From contig NZ_PNQZ01000019.1 in assembly GCF_003994335.1 (NCBI RefSeq), positions 124,002 through 188,001 of the forward strand: 64,000 bases of DNA. Reading direction: 5' to 3'. Origin of the DNA: Asaia sp. W19. Its GTDB lineage: Bacteria > Pseudomonadota > Alphaproteobacteria > Acetobacterales > Acetobacteraceae. The position numbers and the translations under genes are program-made. The notes under the pieces were generated by a model. It was given only the letters and a program-made list of their open reading frames with translations, was not told where the DNA came from and did no database searches. Numbering within the stretch: the first letter of the stretch is position 1; every line of letters starts with the position of its first letter. Positions 55,241-63,872 of this stretch are shown in pieces.

Positions 55241-55797
55241 CCTTCAACAAAAACAAGACGGACAAGGCCCTGCTGCTTCCCGCCCTATGGGCGGGATTTG
55301 TCGGGGGAAATCTCTCCAGCTTCGTGAAATGGGGCACGGAAGTCCCCCTGCCACCCCGCACGCCGGATCGCGCCAGCCCGCCCGCCGAAATGCTTCGCGA
55401 TCTCGGTGTGGATGTCGACCATCTTACCTATGTCTATTCCGGGCATATCGTGCCCGGCGGCGTCCTGATGGTGCACCACCTGTTCTCGATTTTCTTTGCC
55501 CTTCTCTATTGCGTGCTCTGGCTCCGTTTTCCGCGCATCGCCATGGGACAGGGCGTGGTATTTGGCCTGGTCGTGACACTCGTCTTCCACGGCACGGTGC
55601 TGCCCGCAGGACACTGGGCGCCAGCGTTGTGGAACCTCCCGCGCGCCGAGATTTTTTCCGAAACAATCGGCCACATGCTCTGGGCCTGGGTCATTGAACT
55701 GATGCGCAGGGAATTGATGCCGAGCGCTTTTGCCGATGTCAGGCGCGACACAAAGCGCGAACCCGTTGCGCCGGTCTCGGATAAGCAAGCCGCCTGA
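55237..55797 (+). CDS. YagU-like (DUF1440) inner membrane protein
   Basis: A 186-residue membrane protein with about four helices and a polar C-terminus. GFVGGNLSSFVKWGTEVPLPPRTPDR near residue 15 and the GHWAPALWNLPRAEIFSETIGHMLW region near 124 match DUF1440, whose E. coli member YagU aids survival in acid. ATG 55237 overlaps the previous stop as ATGA. An acid-tolerance link would suit an acetic acid bacterium that makes sugar acids, but this is inferred. Confidence 0.82.
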   Translation: MTFNKNKTDKALLLPALWAGFVGGNLSSFVKWGTEVPLPPRTPDRASPPAEMLRDLGVDVDHLTYVYSGHIVPGGVLMVHHLFSIFFALLYCVLWLRFPRIAMGQGVVFGLVVTLVFHGTVLPAGHWAPALWNLPRAEIFSETIGHMLWAWVIELMRRELMPSAFADVRRDTKREPVAPVSDKQAA

Positions 55798-55811
55798 ATG
55801 GCGGCGTCTTT
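55789..55811 (+). terminator. Intrinsic terminator at the end of the lactonase operon
   Basis: A perfect 6-bp GC stem GCCGCC/GGCGGC with loop TGAAT, followed by GTCTTTT. The stop codon of the YagU-like gene lies in the loop. Confidence 0.65.
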
Positions 55812-55927
55812 TGGGCACGCGACCTGCCTGCGTCCGTGAAGATTCGCGCCATCGATACTTAACGGGCAGGCAGTGGTGACCTCCGGTCAGCCCTGCCATT
55901 CGCCGAACGCGTCAAGCCTGATCAGCC

Positions 55928-56806
55928 TCACAAGGAAGACGCGTAGGAGCCGGGGCTGGCCGGAAAGACAATCGTCTTCCTGCCGCTCAGGAAAACACGC
56001 CGATGCGCATGGGCATGAATGGCGCGCGCCAGGACCTGGCTTTCGACATCGCGCCCCAGCGCCACATAGTCTTCCGGTGACTGATTATGCGACACCCGGA
56101 TGATATCCTGCTCGATGATCGGCCCTTCATCCAGATCGGCCGTAACATAATGAGCGGTCGCCCCGATGAGCTTCACGCCCCTCGCATGCGCCTGATGATA
56201 GGGATGTGCTCCCTTGAAGCTCGGAAGAAAGGAGTGATGGATATTGATCGTGCGACCCGAAAGCTGCTGGCACAGATCATCGGAAAGAACCTGCATGTAG
56301 CGGGCAAGCACGACGAGATCGGCGCCCGTCTCTCGGATGATGCGAAGTTGCTGCGCTTCTGCCTCTGCCTTGTTCTCTTTGGTCACGCGTATGTAGTGAA
56401 ACGGGATATCGTGGTTGACGACGAGCTTCTGGAAATCCAGATGGTTTGAAATGACGGCCACGATATTGATCGGCAACGCACCGAGACGGACCCGATAGAG
56501 AAGATCATTCAGGCAGTGCCCGAAGCGTGAGACCATGACGACGACATTGAGTCGTTCTGCCTCGTCGTAAAAAGTCGCTTCCATGCCGTATTCTGCCGCC
56601 AGCGGCGCGAAATCACGCCGAAGTTCTTCAAGCGATGCCCCGGTCTCGGCGACAAAGCTTGTGCGCATGAAAAAGCGATTGGTCTCGCTATCGTCAAACT
56701 GGGCGCTATCGCTGATGTTGCAGCCCTTACCGGCGAGATAGCCGGAAATCACGGCAACGACCCCGCGCCGTGCCTCACAGGTTACCGTGACGCAGTAACG
56801 GCTCAT
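55928..56806 (-). CDS. purU: Formyltetrahydrofolate deformylase
   Basis: Hydrolyses 10-formyltetrahydrofolate to formate and tetrahydrofolate, balancing one-carbon pools. An N-terminal ACT domain (YCVTVTCEARRGVVAVISGY) precedes the formyltransferase domain with VVMVSRFGHCLNDLL near residue 92, then NIHHSFLPSFKGAHPYHQA near 215 and GATAHYVTADLDEGPIIEQD near 243, which hold the catalytic Asn-His-Asp set. Start at ATG 56806 with GAGGAA upstream; 292 residues, normal. Confidence 0.95.
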   Translation of the reverse strand: MSRYCVTVTCEARRGVVAVISGYLAGKGCNISDSAQFDDSETNRFFMRTSFVAETGASLEELRRDFAPLAAEYGMEATFYDEAERLNVVVMVSRFGHCLNDLLYRVRLGALPINIVAVISNHLDFQKLVVNHDIPFHYIRVTKENKAEAEAQQLRIIRETGADLVVLARYMQVLSDDLCQQLSGRTINIHHSFLPSFKGAHPYHQAHARGVKLIGATAHYVTADLDEGPIIEQDIIRVSHNQSPEDYVALGRDVESQVLARAIHAHAHRRVFLSGRKTIVFPASPGSYASSL

Positions 56807-57076
56807 CCCAGTTCCTCTCGTATCGATCAACAACTCTTGCGTTCAGCATCTCATACATTGCTCGACGGCCAAGCCCGGGCAATACCAGCGCGCCATATTC
56901 TTTCCTATCGGCCCACGCGCTGTCTCTACTTTGCGACAAAAAACGGCGCCGGAATCCATCTGTCACCGGTCGCAGACGGAATCTGATGCGATAACGCCAT
57001 GACATGATGAAGCAGACGTGACTGCCCCTAGATGAAGGAAAGAGAGATATTACCCTTTTGCGGAAAGGGATCTGAA

Positions 57077-57382
57077 ATGGGCGCGGATTTCCACATAACA
57101 AGGGCCGATCAATGGTATTTCAGCGAAGAGAATCCGATCACCGCAGAAGAATGGCTCGCTTATGTCGACCAGGATTCCGAGCTCACACTAGATCCCAGAA
57201 ATGGAGAGTACCATGCCTTATGGTCTGGCGATTCCGCCTATGATGAGCCATGGCTGGACTGGTGTTCAGGTGAAATATACACGAAATGGCCTGACACTTT
57301 CCTCTTCAGAAAGATGTTCCGGATCGCGAGGGATCTGAACGCAAGAGTAGTTGACGACGAAGAACATCATTATGTCGATTAA
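57077..57382 (+). CDS. Small hypothetical protein with in-frame stop before a protein-like tail
   Basis: A 101-residue soluble, acidic protein starting MGADFHITRADQWYFSEENP, with the ITxEEWLAYVxxD pattern, a middle LWSGDSAYDEPWLDWCSGEI and RKMFRIARDLNARV near the end. It belongs to a family of unknown function whose members often start MGYDLHITRA. AAAGGGA lies 6 bases before ATG 57077; ATG 57032 is less likely. Visibly AT-richer than its neighbours. After TAA at 57380 the same frame stays open for 42 more codons to TGA at 57509-57511, with a protein-like, basic and aromatic ending (GFIGWVRRHFIDLKDF), suggesting a premature stop. Confidence 0.6.
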   Translation: MGADFHITRADQWYFSEENPITAEEWLAYVDQDSELTLDPRNGEYHALWSGDSAYDEPWLDWCSGEIYTKWPDTFLFRKMFRIARDLNARVVDDEEHHYVD

Positions 57383-57735
57383 AAAGAGTGGGAATTTGAT
57401 CCTATTAGACGCTCAAAGAATGTTGAAACCCCAGCTCAGAGCAATTCGGAACCCCGAAAGGGTTTCATTGGCTGGGTGAGGCGCCATTTCATCGACCTCA
57501 AGGACTTCTGACAAAACAGGTTAACCCCCAACGGATTTCCGCTCGAACCCCCGTCAAAAGCGTTCTGCCAGAGGCGCCTTCGGACTTGTTCACGACTGCG
57601 CTCGCAAAAGGATTTCAGAACTATTTCGTTGCGATTCAGGAACGAAAATAATCCGATACAGAGTTCATTATCGAATTTCCCAGGTAGCGTTTCATCGTCT
57701 ACCTGCCGAATTTCCGGTAGGTCGGAAGAGCTGCG

Positions 57736-58155
57736 TTATAGCTCGAGAGCCATACGCTGGTGCTCGATAGGCCCCTTGAAGAAGACAGCGCCCATCGGGC
57801 TCATGCCGAATTTTCTGTAGAAACCGAGCGCGCTGCTGCGGGCGTCGAGTTCGAGGCGGTTGGCGCCGAGTTCCCGGCAGGTCCTGATTGCCTGGTCCAT
57901 AAGCTGCGTGCCGATCCCTTGCCCCTGATACGCTGCCGCCACCGCAAATTTGCGCAGCTGGATCAGATCGGGGCCGATCGGGCAGAGTGAGAGACAGCCG
58001 ATCAGATGCTCTCCCCTGAACGCACCGAGATGCGTCGCTTCGGGGTCCTGCGGAACGCGGCATTCCTCTTCGGTCAGGCTGGGCCATAACACGGAGCGAC
58101 GCAACGGGAGGCAGGCTTCGGTTGTGATCCGGGTGATGTGAATGGGGTCTTCCAT
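57736..58155 (-). CDS. GNAT family N-acetyltransferase
   Basis: A 139-residue acetyl-CoA-dependent transferase. RKFAVAAAYQGQGIGTQLMDQA (about residues 69-90) is the acetyl-CoA pyrophosphate-binding motif A, followed by LELDARSSALGFYRKFGM (motif B). The substrate is not predictable. It is followed on its left by an AT-rich gap and preceded by the zinc-ribbon gene on the same strand, 12 bases apart, so the two may be cotranscribed. Confidence 0.92.
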   Translation of the reverse strand: MEDPIHITRITTEACLPLRRSVLWPSLTEEECRVPQDPEATHLGAFRGEHLIGCLSLCPIGPDLIQLRKFAVAAAYQGQGIGTQLMDQAIRTCRELGANRLELDARSSALGFYRKFGMSPMGAVFFKGPIEHQRMALEL

Positions 58156-58167
58156 GATCTTTTCCTC

Positions 58168-59241
58168 CTAGAGCACCGGAACTGCTGATGGGCCGGAAGT
58201 TCTGTCTTCCGCATGGCCGATATCTTCACTGCCACAGCTCATGCAGAAACGGTTGAACGCGATGTTCCTCGTCTGACAGACACCGCAATGCTCATAGAGC
58301 GTCAGACCACAGTGAACGCAAAAATTTGTGTCCTGCCCGTCAACAAGAACCAGAGGTCGATCGCAATCAGGACAGGTCTTGCGGTCTAGCTTCGCGTAGG
58401 CCTGCGCCCGATCGACGCGCTGGCGCCGTTCTTTCTCCGATTCCGCTTCCGCCGCGCGGCGTCGGGCCAGATAGGACTGCATGTTCCGTATGAGCACGAC
58501 ACAGACGAGCACGGTCAGGAGTGCGCCAACCCCGTAACGGATATAACCGCCATAGCTCGGCAGGTAGGGCACCAGCTCGACGAAGAACGCATAGAGCGAG
58601 GCCAGCACAAAACCACGATAGAGCGGCCAATACTGGCTCTGTCGCTTGCGCATGACGAGCCAGGTCGCCAGCAGGAGCAGCGGCAGGGTGAAGGCGAGTC
58701 TTATGACGAACACCCTGAGCTGCGCCCTGAGAACGGCACGCTGGAACACAGGACGATACGCTTCCTCTACGCCCTCCCTATCGCTGGTGAGCTTCGCCTT
58801 GGATGTGTCATAGGCGCGGCGACGTTGATCGAGCGCCTCGATCTTGCGCGTGACCTCGTGCTCCGCCTGCTGCAGACGCTCAAGTGCCGCCGTGCGCGCC
58901 AGAAGCTCGGTGTCCTGACGGGGGTCGGTCGTCGCCTCGCGTGTTTCAAGCCAGGTCTGAAAACCCTCACGTGCGTTGCGCGTGGCGCTCTGCGCAGCCT
59001 CAAGAGCAACGTCATCGATCTGGCGCTCAGCTGCAATCGCGGCGCGCTCGTCACGGAGCGTTGCCTGGCGCTGAATCATTTCAGCCGGATAGACAGGCTC
59101 ATACGCAATATGACCGGCCTTGCGCGGAAGATCGTTGATAACGAGGCCGCCCAGCCCCACCAGGAACAGGGCGAAGACCGCCGAGACCGCCCACATTGCC
59201 AAAGCATAGAGCCGCTCAGGCAGACGATTTCCTTTTTTCAT
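58168..59241 (-). CDS. Membrane protein with coiled coil and double zinc ribbon
   Basis: A 357-residue protein. A membrane helix (about 12-34) is followed by a charged helical stretch (about 60-160, many Arg, Glu, Ala, Gln) likely to form an extracytoplasmic coiled coil, then three or four helices (about 175-265), a basic linker, and a C-terminal cytoplasmic double zinc ribbon with CPDC, CVHC, CGVC and CMSC pairs (about 290-345). I know no named family. ATG 59241 with GGAAG just upstream is preferred to 59256. The layout suggests a sensor or scaffold linking envelope and cytoplasm. Confidence 0.75.
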   Translation of the reverse strand: MKKGNRLPERLYALAMWAVSAVFALFLVGLGGLVINDLPRKAGHIAYEPVYPAEMIQRQATLRDERAAIAAERQIDDVALEAAQSATRNAREGFQTWLETREATTDPRQDTELLARTAALERLQQAEHEVTRKIEALDQRRRAYDTSKAKLTSDREGVEEAYRPVFQRAVLRAQLRVFVIRLAFTLPLLLLATWLVMRKRQSQYWPLYRGFVLASLYAFFVELVPYLPSYGGYIRYGVGALLTVLVCVVLIRNMQSYLARRRAAEAESEKERRQRVDRAQAYAKLDRKTCPDCDRPLVLVDGQDTNFCVHCGLTLYEHCGVCQTRNIAFNRFCMSCGSEDIGHAEDRTSGPSAVPVL

Positions 59242-59405
59242 TATTCTTCCAATCATCGCAGCGCTCGGGCGGGATTTCTGGCGTGAGGGAAGCGCGATCT
59301 GACCGGCACGTCAAATTGCAGCCGCGTGATCGCAATTGCTTATCGTGAAGCGAGGTCCTATCAACGCCCCCTCTCCCGTGACCCATAAAGCGACCCAGAG
59401 GTTCC

Positions 59406-61028
59406 ATGATCCGCCTTGACTCGATCAGCAAGCAGAACGGCCAGCGTGTCATCTTCATCGAGACGAGCGCCGCCATTCAGAAGGGCGAGAAAATCGGGCT
59501 CGTCGGGCCGAATGGCGCCGGCAAGACGACGCTGTTCCGGCTGATCACCAAGCAGGAAAGCCCGGATGAAGGTCAGGTTTTTCAGGATCGCGGTATCACC
59601 ATCGGCTTCTTCAGCCAGGATGTCGGCGAGATGGAGGGTCGTTCCGTCGTGGCTGAGGTCATGAACGGCGCGGGTGAAGTGGCCGAAATCGCCAACGAAC
59701 TGGCCCAGCTCGAGGCCGATTTATGCGATCCGGACAAGATGGATCAAATGGAGACCATTCTCGAACGTTTTGGCGATGTGCAGGCACGTTTCGAGGAACT
59801 TGGCGGTTACGGGCTCGACAGCAAGGCACGAGAAGTGCTGCACGGTCTGGGCTTCTCGCAGGAAATGATGTCGGGCGATGTCGGCCTCCTTTCGGGCGGA
59901 TGGAAAATGCGTGTGGCGCTCGCCCGTATTCTGCTCATGCAACCCGATGTCATGCTGCTCGATGAGCCGAGCAACCATCTGGATCTGGAAAGCCTGATCT
60001 GGCTGGAGCAGTTCCTGAAAACCTATGATGGCGCCTTGCTCATGACGTCGCATGACCGCGCGTTCATGAACCGCGTGGTCAACAAGATCCTAGAGATTGA
60101 TGGCGGTACGCTGACCAGTTTTTCGGGTGATTACGAATTCTACGAACAACAGCGCGCCCTCAACGAAAAGCAGCAGCAGGCCCAGTTCGACCGCCAGCAG
60201 GCGATGCTGGCCAAGGAAATCGCGTTCATCGAGCGCTTCAAGGCGCGCGCTTCTCACGCCGCGCAGGTACAGAGCCGGGTCAAGAAGCTCGACAAGATTG
60301 ATCGTGTGGAGCCGCCGCGCCGCCGCCAGACCCTCTCATTCGACTTCGCGCCGGCGCCGCGCTCGGGTGATTCCGTGGCGCTGCTCAAGCAGGTGAGCAA
60401 GAGCTATGGTACGCGCACCATCTATGACGGGCTCGATCTCCAGATACGCCGTCAGGAACGTTGCTGTATCCTGGGCATCAATGGCGCAGGGAAATCGACC
60501 CTGCTCAAACTCATTGCCGGCGTGAGCGAACCCGATTCAGGCAGTGTCACCATCGGCGCCAGCGTGAAGATGGGCTATTTCGCCCAGCATGCGATGGATC
60601 TGCTCGATGGCAGCCGCACGATTTTCGAGACGCTGGAGCACGAATTCCCTCTCGCTGCCCAAGGCTCGCTGCGCGCTCTGGCGGGAGGGTTCGGTTTTTC
60701 GGGCGATGATGTCGATAAATATGTCAGCGTGCTTTCGGGTGGAGAGAAGGCGCGTCTGGTCATGGCGCTGATGCTCTATAATCCGCCCAATTTCCTTGTG
60801 CTCGACGAACCGACCAACCATCTGGATATCGACACGAAGGAGATGCTCATCCGCGCGCTGAGCGACTACGAAGGCACGATGCTCTTTGTCTCGCATGACC
60901 GCCATTTTCTCGGAGCCCTGTCAAACCGCGTGCTGGAAGTGACGCCCGAAGGCCTGCATCGCTATGAGGGCGGATATCATGAATATGTCGCGGCCACAGG
61001 CCAGGAAGCTCCCGGGCTGCACGTCTGA
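59406..61028 (+). CDS. ABC-F family ATPase
   Basis: A 540-residue soluble protein with two ABC domains and no membrane part, the ABC-F type that acts on ribosomes. Walker A motifs GPNGAGKTT (near residue 36) and GINGAGKST (near 358); signatures LLSGGWKMRVALA and VLSGGEKARLVMA; Walker B MLLDEPSNHLDLES and LVLDEPTNHLDIDT. A basic, charged linker (about 245-310) between the domains contains QSRVKKLDKIDRVEPP. Likely a translation factor of the Uup/YbiT/EttA type; the exact subgroup and any role in antibiotic tolerance cannot be judged. It stands alone. Confidence 0.94.
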   Translation: MIRLDSISKQNGQRVIFIETSAAIQKGEKIGLVGPNGAGKTTLFRLITKQESPDEGQVFQDRGITIGFFSQDVGEMEGRSVVAEVMNGAGEVAEIANELAQLEADLCDPDKMDQMETILERFGDVQARFEELGGYGLDSKAREVLHGLGFSQEMMSGDVGLLSGGWKMRVALARILLMQPDVMLLDEPSNHLDLESLIWLEQFLKTYDGALLMTSHDRAFMNRVVNKILEIDGGTLTSFSGDYEFYEQQRALNEKQQQAQFDRQQAMLAKEIAFIERFKARASHAAQVQSRVKKLDKIDRVEPPRRRQTLSFDFAPAPRSGDSVALLKQVSKSYGTRTIYDGLDLQIRRQERCCILGINGAGKSTLLKLIAGVSEPDSGSVTIGASVKMGYFAQHAMDLLDGSRTIFETLEHEFPLAAQGSLRALAGGFGFSGDDVDKYVSVLSGGEKARLVMALMLYNPPNFLVLDEPTNHLDIDTKEMLIRALSDYEGTMLFVSHDRHFLGALSNRVLEVTPEGLHRYEGGYHEYVAATGQEAPGLHV

Positions 61029-61036
61029 ATACAGGC

Positions 61037-61056
61037 GCGACCGGGCCTCTGGTCGC
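61037..61056 (+). terminator. Hairpin after the ABC-F gene
   Basis: A 6-bp stem GCGACC/GGTCGC with an 8-base loop begins 8 bases after the stop; no T-tract. Confidence 0.35.
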
Positions 61057-61218
61057 ACGCCTCGGCTCCAGTCACTCTATGATGCGCCTATCCCGAAGAA
61101 GTCAGGGGTCCGACCCGCCGAGTGTTCGTTGTTCCGCACGTTGTATAGAAGAGTCTCTTTCGCTCATCGCGAGAGGTTTCTTTATCACACACCAACGTAG
61201 CGACGAGCTTCGGCGGCA

Positions 61219-61773
61219 CTACGTTGGCAACATCCAGTCACCGTCTTCCATACGCCGCTCGGACAGTTGAAATGCGAAGCGGTCAAGAAGCGTCCAAGGA
61301 CCGTTATCGTACCGCCAGACCCGCAAAGCCGCACCTTGGGTGCTTCCCTGTCTCGCAGAAACCTTCAGCGTGGCATAGAGCGCATGTGCCTCGTCCGGGC
61401 TGACCTTGTTTTGAATGGTCAAATGAGGCCGCCACGGTGCCGCATCCTGACGGGTGAGTTGCTCTGACCCGATTTGCTCAACCAGCCTCGCCCGTAACGC
61501 GGCCATCTCGGGGCTACGAATACGATAGGCTACCCCGCGCCCAAGGAGATAGGGCGCCTCGATCACGACATTTGGTGCGACGCCGGGTGCGGAGAGCGCA
61601 GCTTTAAGCAAGGGATGAGTCGCTCTTGGCAGAGCGTGGAAAAGAGTGATGTGGGCAGGCACTCGATTACGCTTTGGCGGAAAATACTGGCATCGCATCT
61701 GCTGAGCCCAATCCTGGGCAGGCTTCGCGAGTTCGAGCGTTACAATCAGCGGTGCCTCGTCCAGCTTTTCCAT
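61219..61773 (-). CDS. thpR: 2'-5' RNA ligase/cyclic phosphodiesterase family protein
   Basis: A 184-residue member of the 2H phosphoesterase superfamily with the two catalytic HxT/Sx motifs, HITLFHAL near residue 41 and HLTIQNKV near 130. ThpR-type enzymes open RNA 2',3'-cyclic phosphates. AGGA lies 7 bases before the ATG. The symbol is given by family likeness; divergence from the E. coli enzyme is considerable. Confidence 0.78.
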   Translation of the reverse strand: MEKLDEAPLIVTLELAKPAQDWAQQMRCQYFPPKRNRVPAHITLFHALPRATHPLLKAALSAPGVAPNVVIEAPYLLGRGVAYRIRSPEMAALRARLVEQIGSEQLTRQDAAPWRPHLTIQNKVSPDEAHALYATLKVSARQGSTQGAALRVWRYDNGPWTLLDRFAFQLSERRMEDGDWMLPT

Positions 61774-61931
61774 GGCGGTTCCTCTTCACGGCCGAGGCAG
61801 AAATGCTTTTCGGACAGAGGCTTCAACCTCGCACATGATGACAGGATCCACGGGCGATGCGTTGTTATTTTCTCATACGCACCGCACGCCTCCCGCTGAG
61901 CCGGCCTCCCCCGCAGGGTTTTGCGTCATGA

Positions 61932-62277
61932 TCAGCGCGCTATGAGGATCGTCCGGATATTTTCCCACTTGCAGAAGAAGCTTTTCACATAGCTGCCCGG
62001 AAGCAGATATGGATGGGTCAGCAGATCAAGCGGGCGGAACGCACCGTCATCGATATCCCGGTTGTAGTGATAGCCGCGGGTCTCGTGAGAATGGATCACC
62101 TTGTGTGAGAGACGCTCATCGAAGATCAGTGAGAGCTATGAAGGTCACGCCCTGCACTGTCGGAGAACCGTGGATCTGGTTTCCTCTGACCACGGCCTGC
62201 GGATAGGGCTTCATAAGTGGCGGGTTTTCTCGTCGAATTACCGCATGACCATCGAAGAAGCGGCGATCCAGCAACAT
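61932..62277 (-). pseudogene. Frameshifted remnant of an unrecognised gene
   Basis: On the minus strand from ATG 62277 a frame reads MLLDRRFFDGHAVIRRE, then PYPQAVVRGNQIHGSPTVQG and FIALTDLR before a TGA at 62116-62118. From about 62135 a second frame continues with LIFDERLSHKVIHSHETRGY, then RPLDLLTHPYLLPGSYVKSF and CKWENIRTILIAR, ending at TGA 61932. The two parts look like one protein of at least 110 residues broken by a frameshift. Upstream of 62277 the frame is closed, so the 5' part may also be lost. Family not recognised. Confidence 0.55.
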
Positions 62278-62574
62278 ACTGTCTGGTCAGATCTGCCAAG
62301 AAGCCAGCACACTACGTCACGATCGACAAGCGCATATTATCTTCACGAAGCGATAACACGATATCCCGACTGGTTTGCAGGCGACTTCGTTGAAGCCTTC
62401 CCCGCCGCAAGCGTTCATACGCGCTCACTTTCTGAGAAGCAGGCCTGCGTTCGCATGCAACACCGACGCTGCACTGCACATTGTATCTATATTAATAAAA
62501 TGATATCTCTTCAAAGAGAGAATAGTAGAGTTCATGCCAATAACAAACTTTCATGAACGATAGTCATAATATAG
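62278..62574. other. AT-rich gap before the glycosyltransferase-like gene
   Basis: About 300 bases with falling GC content toward 62.5 kb, including runs such as TATTAATAAAATGATATC. I see no convincing gene; it probably includes the promoter of the next gene and perhaps further remains of the broken minus-strand gene. Confidence 0.4.
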
Positions 62575-63759
62575 ATGGACAAAAAATTCGTGAAGAATCC
62601 CATCATTCGTCTGACAAAACAGGGCAACCCTGGAAACATCATGATGATCTATCTTGCCGCCATAAAAATGCGGGAGGCGTTAGGCGGTGGTACCATATGC
62701 AACGTCAAGATCCCGATCTTCGACATAGATATCCCTGACCTCTACGAAAGTGGGCAGCACGCTGTCCATGACAAGGAGGACACGAATTCCAAACTTTCGG
62801 GCAGGCTCCCCACCCGCGCCTACGCCTCTGCTCTCGAAAAGGTGCATGCGAAAGTATTCATGCTGGAAGGGTTCTATCAAAATATTGATAATTTTCCCTC
62901 GCGCTCTTCGTTCGATTACGAGAAATATTTCCCGCTTATAGAGAACTCGAGCGAGGGCGGCAGCGATGAGGAACTCGTCATCAGTATAAGAGGCGGGGAT
63001 ATACTAAAACTCATACACCCGCATTACGCCATGCTCCCGCCAGAATTTTACGCGTTTCTGATTCAAAAGACCAGAAAACGGCCAGTCTTTTATGGACAAT
63101 TAGACGAATCGCCCTACATGGCAGAGTTGCGAGAGCGTTTTCCCACTGCGAAATTTATTCCCTCACGCGGCGTCGCGGAGGATTTTGACTACCTGAGAAA
63201 ATCGACCCATATCGTGCCTTCTCTGAGTACTTTTTCGTGGCTCGCCGCCTGGATGTCAAAAGCCAAGAATATCTACCTGCCGGTCGCAGGAATATTCTCG
63301 CCAACCCAACACCCGTCATCGATGCTCCTGCCAATCGATGACGAACGGTACGAATTCTACTCATTTCCCATATATTACGCGTTGGATATTGAGCATTATC
63401 GCACTTACCTCGACCCGGTACGGAATTGTTGGGAGCGGACAGAGCCTCGTCTTCTCTCGCCGGCTTTGAAAAACAGGCATGAATCTTTCGATGCATCGCT
63501 CGGACTATTCGATCCGGACGATTATCTACGCCTGAACACCCATCTTGCCGATGATCACGCCAAATTCGGGGGTGTCGGATTGTTAAATCACTTCACGACA
63601 CACGGCTATTGGTCTGGCTCGAGATCCTTCAAATTCAGTGATCGCGACTACGCGATGCGGTATCCAAAAGCGTCGCTGGAGGTCGCCCTGGGCAAGTATT
63701 CCTCACTCCTCGATCACTACCTGCACGTTGGTCGGCATATGGGGTATGACTGTCGATAG
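62575..63759 (+). CDS. Glycosyltransferase-like protein (GT11-like) with C-terminal repeats
   Basis: A 394-residue protein, AT-richer than most of the window. ELVISIRGGDILKL near residue 132 and PSLSTFSWLAAWMSKA near 214 resemble the HxRxGD and STFSWWAAWL motifs of GT11 alpha-1,2-fucosyltransferases. The last 85 residues contain two repeats of the form F-D-x-x-x-Y, about 20-30 residues, H-(Y/F)-x-x-x-G: FDPDDYLRLNTHLADD and FSDRDYAMRYPKASLE, each ending in HFTTHGYWSGS or HYLHVGRHMGYD. Such repeats occur in glycan-related proteins. The ribosome site is weak and the start uncertain. Probably surface polysaccharide synthesis. Confidence 0.58.
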   Translation: MDKKFVKNPIIRLTKQGNPGNIMMIYLAAIKMREALGGGTICNVKIPIFDIDIPDLYESGQHAVHDKEDTNSKLSGRLPTRAYASALEKVHAKVFMLEGFYQNIDNFPSRSSFDYEKYFPLIENSSEGGSDEELVISIRGGDILKLIHPHYAMLPPEFYAFLIQKTRKRPVFYGQLDESPYMAELRERFPTAKFIPSRGVAEDFDYLRKSTHIVPSLSTFSWLAAWMSKAKNIYLPVAGIFSPTQHPSSMLLPIDDERYEFYSFPIYYALDIEHYRTYLDPVRNCWERTEPRLLSPALKNRHESFDASLGLFDPDDYLRLNTHLADDHAKFGGVGLLNHFTTHGYWSGSRSFKFSDRDYAMRYPKASLEVALGKYSSLLDHYLHVGRHMGYDCR

Positions 63760-63872
63760 ACACCGATTCCGTCTGACTGCGTTGAAGCCCCGATCAGTTT
63801 CGTCGCAGCCCAACGTCACGGTCTGCTCTGCTGCTCTTTCTGACCCGCAGTATTGGAGCCCACCACTGGAAT

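Noticed and set aside
62101-62556. 151-codon plus-strand frame before the glycosyltransferase gene
   Set aside because: Cys/His/Arg-rich nonsense-like composition; the minus strand of the same region carries coherent remnant protein sequence instead.
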